Source of the DNA: Staphylococcus simulans
GTDB taxonomy: Bacteria > Bacillota > Bacilli > Staphylococcales > Staphylococcaceae
Direction: 5' to 3'
Assembly (NCBI RefSeq): GCF_002902285.1
Contig: NZ_PPRU01000014.1
Coordinates: 1 to 64,000 of the forward strand
DNA length: 64,000 bases
Below are positions 9,639 to 17,473 of this stretch, piece by piece. The translations under genes and the position numbers were made by a program. The notes under the pieces are model-generated. The model was not told the DNA's origin. It worked only from the letters and a program-made list of their open reading frames with translations, and made no database searches. Numbering within the stretch: the first letter of the stretch is position 1; each line of letters begins with the position of its first letter.

Positions 9639-10255
9639 AATCAATACTAATTATTGGTAATGGCGGACACGCTAAGGTTGTCAGAGATGTAATCGAAGCT
9701 GAAGGCATTTATAAAGTTAGTGGATATTTGGATGATAATATTGAAAAAATGTATAAAGAAAAAGATTTGATTTTCGATAATCTTAGAAATATTCAACTTT
9801 ATCAAGAAAATTACTATTTTGTTATTGCAATAGGGAATAATAAAGTTAGAAATAAAATTTTCGACAAGATTAATGTGCCTATCGAAAGATTTCCAGTGTT
9901 TATTCATCCGCATGCAATTATTAGTAAAACTGCAGAAATTGGCAATGGTACCGTTGTTATGCCCGGTGCCATTGTTAATGCGGATACAGTAATAGGGAAG
10001 CATGCCATTATAAATACCGGTTCCATAGTTGAACATGATTGTTTAATAAAGGATTATACACATATTTCACCAGGAGCAGTGTTAACTGGCAATGTTTCGG
10101 TTGGTGAGAGCACGCAAGTTGGAGCAAATGCGACAGTGATTCCGAATTTGAAAGTTGGAGCACACGTTATGGTAGGCGCAGGTTCTACCGTAATTTCTAA
10201 TGTAAGGGACAATGTAACGGTAGTAGGATCACCCGCAAAAGTTATTAAGGAGTAA
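9635..10255 (+). CDS. epsM: UDP-amino-sugar N-acetyltransferase (EpsM/PglD/NeuD-like)
   Basis: Acetyltransferase of 206 residues with an N-terminal Rossmann-like UDP-binding region (IIGNGGHAKVV, residues 5-15) and a C-terminal left-handed beta-helix. The catalytic His-Asp/Glu region is NTGSIVEHDCLI near 130-140. By family it N-acetylates the 4-amino group of UDP-4-amino-4,6-dideoxy-GlcNAc made by the neighbouring aminotransferase. The start overlaps the previous stop by four bases, and the stop overlaps the first of several possible starts of the next gene. Confidence 0.82.
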   Translation: MKSILIIGNGGHAKVVRDVIEAEGIYKVSGYLDDNIEKMYKEKDLIFDNLRNIQLYQENYYFVIAIGNNKVRNKIFDKINVPIERFPVFIHPHAIISKTAEIGNGTVVMPGAIVNADTVIGKHAIINTGSIVEHDCLIKDYTHISPGAVLTGNVSVGESTQVGANATVIPNLKVGAHVMVGAGSTVISNVRDNVTVVGSPAKVIKE

Positions 10256-10263
10256 TGATGATA

Positions 10264-11400
10264 ATGAGAGAGAGAATATTTTTATCAACACCGCATATGG
10301 GTGGGACAGAAACCCAGTACATAGAAAAAGCTTTTAAAGATAATTGGATTGCACCTTTAGGTGAAAATGTAACGGAATTTGAAAATGATGTAAAAGATTA
10401 CGTAGGTGCAGATTATGCACTAGCTACAGCAAGTGGTACATCTGCTATTCATCTTGCATTGATTGAAGCAGGTGTTGCCAAAGGTGACATCGTCTTTTGT
10501 TCATCATTAACATTCTGTGCAACATCTAATCCAATTTTATACCAAGATGCTACACCAGTATTTATTGATTCAGAAATGGAATCATGGAATATGTCACCGA
10601 CAGCTTTAGAAAAAGCATTTAAAATATATGAAGATAAAGGTACTTTACCTAAAGCAGTTTTAGTAGTTAATTTATATGGTCAGACAGCAGATTTTGAAAA
10701 GATATCAGAAATCTGTAAACGTTATGATGTTACTTTAATTGAAGATTCAGCAGAATCTCTTGGGTCAACTTATCACGGTAAAATGAGTGGTAGTTTTGGA
10801 GATTTAAGTATTTTTTCATTTAATGGTAATAAAATCATTACGACAAGTGGTGGGGGTATGTTGCTTTCCAACCATAAAGAATACATTGACCATGCATTAT
10901 TCTTAGCAACACAAGCTAAAGATAAAGCACCATATTATCAACATAGCGAGTTAGGATTTAATTACAGATTAAGTAATATTTCAGCAGGTATTGGCCGTGG
11001 CCAAATGGAAGTTATTAATGATCGTGTGAATCGTCGACGTGACATCTTCGACATGTATTATGATACATTAAGTGAAATTGATGGTATTAATTTCCAACCT
11101 GAATTACCAGACAGTAAATCTAATCGTTGGTTAACAGCAATGACTATTGATTCAAACAAAATTAATATTAGCGCTGCTGAGTTAATCAAAGAATTAAATG
11201 TAGAAAATATTGAAGCAAGAGCAGTATGGAAACCGATGCATTTGCAGCCACTGTATGAATCATTTGATTATGTTTATGATGAGACAGATAATGCAGAAAA
11301 ATTGTTCGAAGAAGGTATTTGTTTACCATCAGGCTCAAATATGACAAATGAGCAAGTTAAAACTGTAATTGAAAGAGTAAAAGCTTATATTGAAAGCTAA
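10264..11400 (+). CDS. epsN: PLP aminotransferase for UDP-4-amino sugar (EpsN/PglE-like)
   Basis: DegT/DnrJ/EryC1 aminotransferase of about 378 residues that converts a 4-keto-6-deoxy UDP-sugar to the 4-amino sugar with glutamate as donor. The PLP-binding Lys is K190 in FSFNGNKIITT; EDSAESLG and the C-terminal AVWKPMHLQP region are also family-typical. ATG codons occur at 10255, 10258 and 10264; the last fits homologues that begin just before the FLSTPHMGG motif, with AAGGAG upstream. Its keto-sugar substrate needs a 4,6-dehydratase (EpsC/PglF/CapD type) that is not present in this window. Confidence 0.85.
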   Translation: MRERIFLSTPHMGGTETQYIEKAFKDNWIAPLGENVTEFENDVKDYVGADYALATASGTSAIHLALIEAGVAKGDIVFCSSLTFCATSNPILYQDATPVFIDSEMESWNMSPTALEKAFKIYEDKGTLPKAVLVVNLYGQTADFEKISEICKRYDVTLIEDSAESLGSTYHGKMSGSFGDLSIFSFNGNKIITTSGGGMLLSNHKEYIDHALFLATQAKDKAPYYQHSELGFNYRLSNISAGIGRGQMEVINDRVNRRRDIFDMYYDTLSEIDGINFQPELPDSKSNRWLTAMTIDSNKINISAAELIKELNVENIEARAVWKPMHLQPLYESFDYVYDETDNAEKLFEEGICLPSGSNMTNEQVKTVIERVKAYIES

Positions 11401-11430
11401 CAGCTAGATAGGGCGGAAAGAGGATTGGAT

Positions 11431-12378
11431 ATGTCACGAAAAAATAAAAAGAAACTATCGACACCAGTAAAATGGTTGTTGATTATTGTTGGTATTTTGT
11501 TACTCATAGCCATTATTTTTATCGGATATTTAGCTTTTAAATTATTTGGATTGAATAATTCTATTAATAGTCCGCTAGATAGAGAGAAATCAGATTTAAG
11601 AAATGAATCAGTTAAAAAAGATGGTACACCGATTTCCATTGCTTTGTTTGGTATTGACTCAGATGAAGTCAGAAAAGCTGAAGGCGGCGGAGAACGTTCT
11701 GATTCTATTATTCTTTTATCTATCAATCCTGATAAGAAGAAAACAGTTATGGTCAGTATCCCACGAGATACACGAGCAGATATTGTAGGGCATGATTCGG
11801 TAGAAAAAATCAATCATGCTTATGCATACGGCGGTCCTAATATGGCTGTAAAATCAATTGAAAAACTGATGAATGTTCCAGTCGATCATTATGCAACCAT
11901 GAATATGGATGGTATTGAAGAACTTATTAATCATGTTGATGGTGTAGATGTTAGAAGTAACGCAACTTTTTCTTATAAGGGATATGACTTTGAAAAAAAT
12001 GAGAAGTATCATATGAAAGGAAAAGAAGCGCGTACATTTATGACGAGCCGAAAACAAGATGGTGCTGGTGGCGACTTTGGTCGTCAAGCAAGACAACAAC
12101 TTGTACTGCAAGCACTTGTTAATAAACTTGTCAGTGTAAACTCTATACCTAAAATTAATGGAATTGTAGATGCGTTAGGTGATAACGTAAAAACTGATTT
12201 ATCAATTACAGAGCTCAATGATTTAAGACAGAATTATGAACCTGCTAAAAAGAACGTTGAAAAGCTTCAATTAGAAGGTGACAATCAAATGTTAGATGAT
12301 GGATTGTTCTATTTCCTTCCTGATGAAGCAAATAAAAAGAAAATAGAAAAAATCTATCGTGATAATTTAGGGATATAA
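11431..12378 (+). CDS. LytR-CpsA-Psr (LCP) cell-wall glycopolymer ligase
   Basis: Membrane-anchored extracellular enzyme of 315 residues that transfers lipid-linked glycopolymers to peptidoglycan. A basic cytoplasmic stretch (residues 1-12) is followed by one transmembrane helix (about 14-38). The LCP domain begins near 65 with FGIDSDE, RSDSIILLSINP, SIPRDTRADI and later TSRKQDGAGGDFGRQARQQ, which hold the Asp and Arg residues that bind the pyrophosphate lipid. ATG 11431 has AGAGG at a good distance. As the last gene of the capsule cluster it likely attaches the capsule to the wall. A strong terminator follows. Confidence 0.9.
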   Translation: MSRKNKKKLSTPVKWLLIIVGILLLIAIIFIGYLAFKLFGLNNSINSPLDREKSDLRNESVKKDGTPISIALFGIDSDEVRKAEGGGERSDSIILLSINPDKKKTVMVSIPRDTRADIVGHDSVEKINHAYAYGGPNMAVKSIEKLMNVPVDHYATMNMDGIEELINHVDGVDVRSNATFSYKGYDFEKNEKYHMKGKEARTFMTSRKQDGAGGDFGRQARQQLVLQALVNKLVSVNSIPKINGIVDALGDNVKTDLSITELNDLRQNYEPAKKNVEKLQLEGDNQMLDDGLFYFLPDEANKKKIEKIYRDNLGI

Positions 12379-12385
12379 CACAAAC

Positions 12386-12417
12386 AAAGCACATCTCACT
12401 CGCTTGAGATGTGCTTT
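12386..12417. terminator. Bidirectional terminator after the capsule cluster
   Basis: A perfect 13-base-pair stem (AAAGCACATCTCA / TGAGATGTGCTTT) with a six-base loop lies between the convergent LCP gene and the hypothetical gene on the minus strand, and can serve both. Confidence 0.8.
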
Positions 12418-12427
12418 ACTGTTTGTT

Positions 12428-12718
12428 CTATTTACTTAATAAGTTCGTGTTCACTTCATCAAAGCCTTTGTCTGATAAGCGAACATCATTAATTTTAGTG
12501 CCGTCCCATTTACCGTCTACATATCCTTTATCAAATAAGACTTTCAAATCGTCTAAGAATGGGTCTCGATCCTTATCACAGAAATAGTTTTCTTGTAATG
12601 AATAAGAATCCTTGAAATCATTCGCTTGTTCAGGTGTCATGTCAGCGTTACGTTTTTCTGTATAATATTTATACAACACCGCAACGATGAATGCCTGATC
12701 ACGTGTGATATCATCCAA
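12428..12718 (-). CDS. Small hypothetical protein, 96 residues
   Basis: I do not recognise this protein. It is 96 residues, acidic and soluble, with no signal peptide or membrane segment. The N-terminal half looks helical (QAFIVAVLYKYYTEKRNADMT), and the C-terminal part (LFDKGYVDGKW, VRLSDKGFDEV) resembles a winged-helix tail, so a small DNA-binding or sensory role is possible but unproven. It uses a TTG start with AAAGGTGGTGA just upstream, which is a very good ribosome-binding site and supports a real gene. It is convergent with the capsule cluster and divergent from def2. Confidence 0.65.
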   Translation of the reverse strand: MDDITRDQAFIVAVLYKYYTEKRNADMTPEQANDFKDSYSLQENYFCDKDRDPFLDDLKVLFDKGYVDGKWDGTKINDVRLSDKGFDEVNTNLLSK

Positions 12719-12869
12719 GAATATTCACCACCTTTAATCAATACGCGTATAAACCCTAAATTTATACAATATTAATACTTTACCCATTTTGTTTTGTTTT
12801 AAATCTTAATTTTATTAGGAATTTGTTGTTTGTTTTTGTGGATGTATCGCTTTTCTGAGTGTTTTACGA

Positions 12870-12875
12870 TATAAT
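12870..12875 (+). promoter_or_regulatory. -10 box of the def2-fmt operon
   Basis: A perfect TATAAT lies 32 bases before the start of def2, with no good -35 hexamer at standard spacing. The flanking 12719-12901 interval carries no gene and separates divergent transcripts. Confidence 0.5.
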
Positions 12876-12907
12876 GATTAGATGAATTTTTTAAGGAGTC
12901 GATGAAT

Positions 12908-13396
12908 GTGGCAGTGAAACCTTTAGTGTCTGCATCAAGCGCAATATTGCGTCAACAAGCAGAGGATGTTAAAACGTTTGATAGTCAGTTGAAACAGTTA
13001 TTATTAGATATAGAGGATACTTTATATGAAACAGAAGCATCTGCTTTGTGTGCACCACAAATTGGGGTTTCACAACAAGCAGCGATTATCGATATGGAAG
13101 CGGACGGATTACTTCAATTAATCAATCCACGTATTGTCAGTGAATCAGAAACGAAAGTGACTGAACTAGAAGGCGATGTATCGTTTCCAGATATCTTTGG
13201 GACAGTTACACGCAGTCAAATGATTGTCGTTCAAAGTAATGATGTTGAAGGCAATACAGTAGAATTAACCGCATATGATGATATTGCACGCATGATTCTT
13301 CATATTATAGATCAATTAAATGGCGTGCCTTTTACAGATAAGATGGAAAAACAATTGACTGAAGAAGAATTGGAGGCGTATTTAGAAGATGAGTAG
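12908..13396 (+). CDS. def2: Peptide deformylase-like protein, catalytic residues missing
   Basis: Member of the deformylase fold family, 162 residues, located before fmt as in other staphylococci. The three metal-site motifs of active enzymes are degenerate: motif 1 is ALCAPQIG (46-53), motif 2 is EGDVSFP with Asp90 where the metal-binding Cys should be, and motif 3 reads HIIDQ (132-136) instead of HExxH, losing the catalytic Glu and one His ligand. It is therefore unlikely to remove formyl groups. GTG 12908 is preferred over ATG 12902, because AAGGAG is nine bases before the former but only three before the latter. The stop overlaps fmt by eight bases. Confidence 0.82.
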   Translation: MAVKPLVSASSAILRQQAEDVKTFDSQLKQLLLDIEDTLYETEASALCAPQIGVSQQAAIIDMEADGLLQLINPRIVSESETKVTELEGDVSFPDIFGTVTRSQMIVVQSNDVEGNTVELTAYDDIARMILHIIDQLNGVPFTDKMEKQLTEEELEAYLEDE

Positions 13397-14321
13397 AATT
13401 ATATTTATGGGAACACCAGATTTCTCCACAAAAGTATTAGAAATGTTAATCGCGAAAGAAGATGTGATTGCGGTTGTAACACAACCAGATCGTCCAGTAG
13501 GGCGTAAGCGTGTTATGACACCGCCGCCAGTAAAAGAAGTGGCATTACAAAATGGGATTGAAGTCTATCAACCTGAAAAGATTTCACAATCAGAGGATTT
13601 ACAAACATTAATTGATTTAAAACCAGACTTAATCGTGACAGCAGCATTCGGTCAAATTTTACCGAAAGCATTGTTAGATGCGCCACGTTTAGGCGCAATT
13701 AATGTGCACGCTTCATTATTACCAAAATACCGTGGCGGTGCCCCGATTCATCAAGCGATTATCGATGGCGAAAAAGAAACAGGCGTTACGATTATGTATA
13801 TGGCACCAAAACTAGATGCAGGCGACATCATTTCACAACAAGCCATTGACATCGAAGCGAATGATGATGTAGGTTCTATGCACGATAAATTAAGCTTCTT
13901 AGGTGCAGATTTACTTGCGAAAACTTTACCAGACATTATTAATGGTACAAATGAACGTATTGAACAAAATGAGGAAGAGGCAACATTCGCTTCAAATATC
14001 AGTCGTGAAGATGAACGTATCGATTGGTCAAAATCTGCACAAGATATTTACAACCATATCCGTGGTTTATCACCATGGCCAGTGGCATATACAAAACTAG
14101 ATGATAAAAATATGAAGTTATATCAAGCACATATAGTAGAAGGAAAAGAAGGCAAACCAGGTGAAATTATTGAAACGACAAAGAAAGCAATCATTGTCGG
14201 AACAGGTTCATCTGATGCGATTGCGTTAACAGATATTCAATTATCAGGTAAAAAACGTATGCCGACTGCGAACTTCTTAAGCGGCTACCAAGATGACTTA
14301 GTTGGGAAGGAATTAAATTAA
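13389..14321 (+). CDS. fmt: Methionyl-tRNA formyltransferase
   Basis: Adds a formyl group from 10-formyl-tetrahydrofolate to initiator Met-tRNA. The 310-residue length is normal. MGTPDFS (6-12) and the catalytic block [15 protein letters not shown] near residues 108-122 are clear, with the conserved catalytic Asp shortly after (PKLDAGDII). A C-terminal OB-fold domain that binds tRNA follows. The gene overlaps def2 by eight bases and touches rsmB (ATG shares the stop TAA), forming one translational unit. Confidence 0.95.
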   Translation: MSRIIFMGTPDFSTKVLEMLIAKEDVIAVVTQPDRPVGRKRVMTPPPVKEVALQNGIEVYQPEKISQSEDLQTLIDLKPDLIVTAAFGQILPKALLDAPRLGAINVHASLLPKYRGGAPIHQAIIDGEKETGVTIMYMAPKLDAGDIISQQAIDIEANDDVGSMHDKLSFLGADLLAKTLPDIINGTNERIEQNEEEATFASNISREDERIDWSKSAQDIYNHIRGLSPWPVAYTKLDDKNMKLYQAHIVEGKEGKPGEIIETTKKAIIVGTGSSDAIALTDIQLSGKKRMPTANFLSGYQDDLVGKELN

Positions 14322-15625
14322 TGCAGACAGTGAGAACACTCGCATTTGACACATTACAAGCAATTATCCAAGACAAAGCGTACAGTAACTTAAAGATTAA
14401 TGAAGTTTTAAAAGAAAATGAATTGAGCCGTGCGGATAAAGGGCTATTAACAGAATTAGTCTATGGTACGTTGAAACATCAATATACACTTGATTATTAT
14501 TTGAAGCCTTTCGTAAAAACGAAGATTAAAGGGTGGATGCGCCGTTTACTATGGATGAGTATCTATCAATATCAATATTTAGATAAAATCCCAGATCACG
14601 CAATTATCAATGAAGCAGTTGAAATCACTAAACAACGTGGTGGGCTGCATAACAGTAAAGTTGTGAATGGTATTTTACGTAATATGATGCGCAGTGATTT
14701 ACCAAACCCTGCAGATATTGAAAATGACCAACAACGTATTGCGATTATGTACAGCTTGCCTAAGTGGATTGTTAAACATTGGGTGACACATTTTGGTATA
14801 GAAACAACCGAAGCAATTGCTCAGTCGTTGCTTGAACGACCAGGTCAAACAGTACGTGTCAATACACATAGAACAACGATTGAAGATGCGATAGCACGCT
14901 TAGAAAAAGAAGATTATGAAGTATCACAAGATAAAGATATTCACTATTGTTTACATGTGTCAGGACGTCCAGTAGTAGAAAGCCGTGCATTTAAAGATGG
15001 TTATGTATCTATCCAAGATAAAAGTTCTATGTTTGTAGCTGAAATCTTAGCACCTGTTGAAGGTGAAAATATTTTAGATGCTTGTAGTGCACCAGGTGGT
15101 AAAGCGTGTCAGACTGCTGAATTATTAAAAGGCAGCGGTCATGTCGATGCGACGGATATCCATGAGCATAAAATTGATTTAATTGAGCATAACATTCGTA
15201 AGTTGCGTTTAAAGAATGTCACAGCGTTTCAACACGATGCGACAAAGCCATATGACGCAAAGTATGATAAAATTTTAGTGGATGCTCCATGTAGCGGTTT
15301 AGGTGTGTTACGCCATAAACCAGAAATTAAATATACACAAAATCCGGAAACGGTCGATGGATTAGTCGACTTACAGTTAGAAATTATGAATAATATTAAA
15401 GATTCTGTAAAACCGGGTGGCGTGATTGTCTATTCAACATGTACAATAGAACAGATGGAAAATGAAAATGTGATTTATACATTTTTAAAACAAAACAAAG
15501 ACTTTGAATTTGAACCATTCCCACATCCTAGAACAGGAGAGGAAGTAAAGACCTTACAAATCTTACCGCAAGACTTTGACTCAGATGGTTTCTTTATTAC
15601 AAAGATTAGAAGAAAGGAAAGTTAA
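14321..15625 (+). CDS. rsmB: 16S rRNA m5C967 methyltransferase RsmB
   Basis: 434-residue SAM-dependent methyltransferase for C967 of 16S rRNA. An N-terminal NusB-like RNA-binding domain (about 1-140) precedes the Rossmann methyltransferase domain. SAM-binding ACSAPGGK is near 254-261. The two catalytic cysteines are in DAPCSGLGVLR and STCTIEQMENE. The start shares one base with the fmt stop. Length and order fit the staphylococcal homologue once called sun. Confidence 0.95.
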   Translation: MQTVRTLAFDTLQAIIQDKAYSNLKINEVLKENELSRADKGLLTELVYGTLKHQYTLDYYLKPFVKTKIKGWMRRLLWMSIYQYQYLDKIPDHAIINEAVEITKQRGGLHNSKVVNGILRNMMRSDLPNPADIENDQQRIAIMYSLPKWIVKHWVTHFGIETTEAIAQSLLERPGQTVRVNTHRTTIEDAIARLEKEDYEVSQDKDIHYCLHVSGRPVVESRAFKDGYVSIQDKSSMFVAEILAPVEGENILDACSAPGGKACQTAELLKGSGHVDATDIHEHKIDLIEHNIRKLRLKNVTAFQHDATKPYDAKYDKILVDAPCSGLGVLRHKPEIKYTQNPETVDGLVDLQLEIMNNIKDSVKPGGVIVYSTCTIEQMENENVIYTFLKQNKDFEFEPFPHPRTGEEVKTLQILPQDFDSDGFFITKIRRKES

Positions 15626-15628
15626 TTC

Positions 15629-16723
15629 ATGATTACACCTCAAAAGAAGAAAAAGAATCGTTTTCTTCCTGATTTTGAAAAGCAATCAATTTATTCACTA
15701 CGCTATGAAGAGATGCAAGCGTGGTTAGTCGAACATGGCCAACAGAAATTCAGAGCAAAACAAATCTTTGAATGGCTCTACGAGAAACGTGTCGATACAA
15801 TCGACGAAATGACAAACTTATCTAAAGACTTGCGCGCATTATTAAAAGACAACTTTACAATCACGACTTTAGAAACTGCCGTTAAACAAGAAAGTCGTGA
15901 TGGGACAATCAAGTTCTTATTTGAATTACAAGACGGTTATACAATTGAAACTGTGTTGATGCGCCATGAATATGGTAATTCTGTCTGTGTAACAACACAA
16001 GTAGGTTGCCGTATCGGATGTACATTCTGTGCGTCTACGCTCGGCGGATTGAAACGTAACCTAGAAGCAGGAGAAATCGTAGCCCAAGTGCTTACTGTTC
16101 AAAAAGCCTTAGATGCGACAGATGAGCGTGTCTCTTCAATCGTAATTATGGGTATTGGTGAACCATTTGAGAACTATGATGAAATGATGGACTTCTTAAA
16201 AATTGTAAACCACGACAATGGTTTAAATATTGGAGCGCGTCATATCACGGTTTCAACATCAGGCATTATCCCTAAAATTTATGATTTCGCAGATGAAGAA
16301 ATCCAAATCAATTTTGCGGTCAGCTTACATGCGGCGAACGATGAAATTCGTTCTAAATTAATGCCGATCAACCGTGCATATTCAATTGATAAATTAATGG
16401 AAGCTATTCAGTACTATCAAGAAAAAACGAATCGTCGTATTACGTTTGAGTATGGTTTATTCGGCGGTGTAAACGATCAGCTTACACATGCGAGAGAACT
16501 GGCACATTTAATTCAAGGTTTGAACTGTCATGTCAACTTGATTCCAGTGAACCATGTGCCTGAAAGAAATTACGTGAAGACATCTAAAGAAGATATCTTT
16601 AAGTTTGAAAAAGAACTCAAACGTTTAGGTATTAATGCGACAATCAGACGTAACCAAGGCTCAGATATCGATGCCGCATGCGGACAATTAAGAGCGAAGG
16701 AACGTCAAGTAGAAACGAGGTAG
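15629..16723 (+). CDS. rlmN: Dual-specificity 23S rRNA/tRNA C2-A methyltransferase RlmN
   Basis: Radical-SAM enzyme of 364 residues that makes 2-methyladenosine at A2503 of 23S rRNA and at A37 of some tRNAs. The iron-sulfur motif CRIGCTFC (CxxxCxxC) lies near residues 129-136, followed by [10 protein letters not shown] for SAM binding. The conserved Cys near the end (IDAACGQL) is the methyl-carrier residue in the family. The start lies three bases after rsmB. Confidence 0.95.
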   Translation: MITPQKKKKNRFLPDFEKQSIYSLRYEEMQAWLVEHGQQKFRAKQIFEWLYEKRVDTIDEMTNLSKDLRALLKDNFTITTLETAVKQESRDGTIKFLFELQDGYTIETVLMRHEYGNSVCVTTQVGCRIGCTFCASTLGGLKRNLEAGEIVAQVLTVQKALDATDERVSSIVIMGIGEPFENYDEMMDFLKIVNHDNGLNIGARHITVSTSGIIPKIYDFADEEIQINFAVSLHAANDEIRSKLMPINRAYSIDKLMEAIQYYQEKTNRRITFEYGLFGGVNDQLTHARELAHLIQGLNCHVNLIPVNHVPERNYVKTSKEDIFKFEKELKRLGINATIRRNQGSDIDAACGQLRAKERQVETR

Positions 16724-16729
16724 GAACCT

Positions 16730-17473
16730 ATGTTAAATGCACAATTTTTTACAGACACAGGACACCATAGGGAAAAGAACGAAGATGCTGGCGGCATCTT
16801 CTACAACATGACTGATCAACAGCTGTTGGTTTTATGCGACGGTATGGGCGGACATAAAGCAGGCGAAGTTGCGAGTCAATTCGTAGTCAACCGCTTCCAA
16901 GAACTCTTCGAACAAGAAAACCTTGTCGAAGAATCTCAAGCGGAAGAATGGCTGCGCAGCACCCTGCAGCTCATCAACCGAGAGCTCTTTAACTACGCCG
17001 CAGCTAACGAAGATTTCAGAGGCATGGGCACTACAGCAGTTGTCGCCCTGATTTACGATAAGCGCGTCATCATCGCCAACATCGGCGACTCTCGTGCCTA
17101 TCTCATCAACAGCCGTGAAATCGAACAAATCACAAGCGACCATTCCTTTGTCAATCATCTCGTGATGACAGGACAAATCACCGAAGAAGAAGCCTTTACG
17201 CATCCACAACGTAATATCATTACCAAAGTGATGGGTACAGATAAATTCGTAGTCGCAGATATCTATGTGAAACGTTTGAACTTCAATGATTACTTATTAT
17301 TAAATTCAGACGGCTTAACAGACTTTGTCCGTCCGCATTTAATTCAAGAACAATTGAATCAAGATTTACCGCTAGAAACACAAGGTCAAGCCTTATTAGA
17401 TTTAGCACAAGCCTATGATTCAACCGATAACGTCAGCTTCGTATTGGCAGAAATAGAAGGTGACCGCGTATGA
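16730..17473 (+). CDS. stp: PPM-type Ser/Thr protein phosphatase Stp
   Basis: Manganese-dependent phosphatase of 247 residues that reverses PknB phosphorylation. Motifs in order: TGHHREKNEDA near 10, LCDGMGGHKAGEVA near 36-49, GMGTTAVVAL near 100, GDSRAYLI near 118, SDGLTDF near 193 and DNVSFVLAE near 232. It overlaps pknB by four bases, so the pair is made together. The central part (about 16.85-17.15 kb) uses many C-ending codons and is far richer in GC than its surroundings, although the protein sequence is typical. Confidence 0.93.
   Translation: MLNAQFFTDTGHHREKNEDAGGIFYNMTDQQLLVLCDGMGGHKAGEVASQFVVNRFQELFEQENLVEESQAEEWLRSTLQLINRELFNYAAANEDFRGMGTTAVVALIYDKRVIIANIGDSRAYLINSREIEQITSDHSFVNHLVMTGQITEEEAFTHPQRNIITKVMGTDKFVVADIYVKRLNFNDYLLLNSDGLTDFVRPHLIQEQLNQDLPLETQGQALLDLAQAYDSTDNVSFVLAEIEGDRV

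Noticed and set aside
11397-11813. 138-codon minus-strand frame opposite the LCP gene
   Set aside because: LCP is clearly real on the plus strand; the opposite frame is low-complexity Ser/Leu without start signals.
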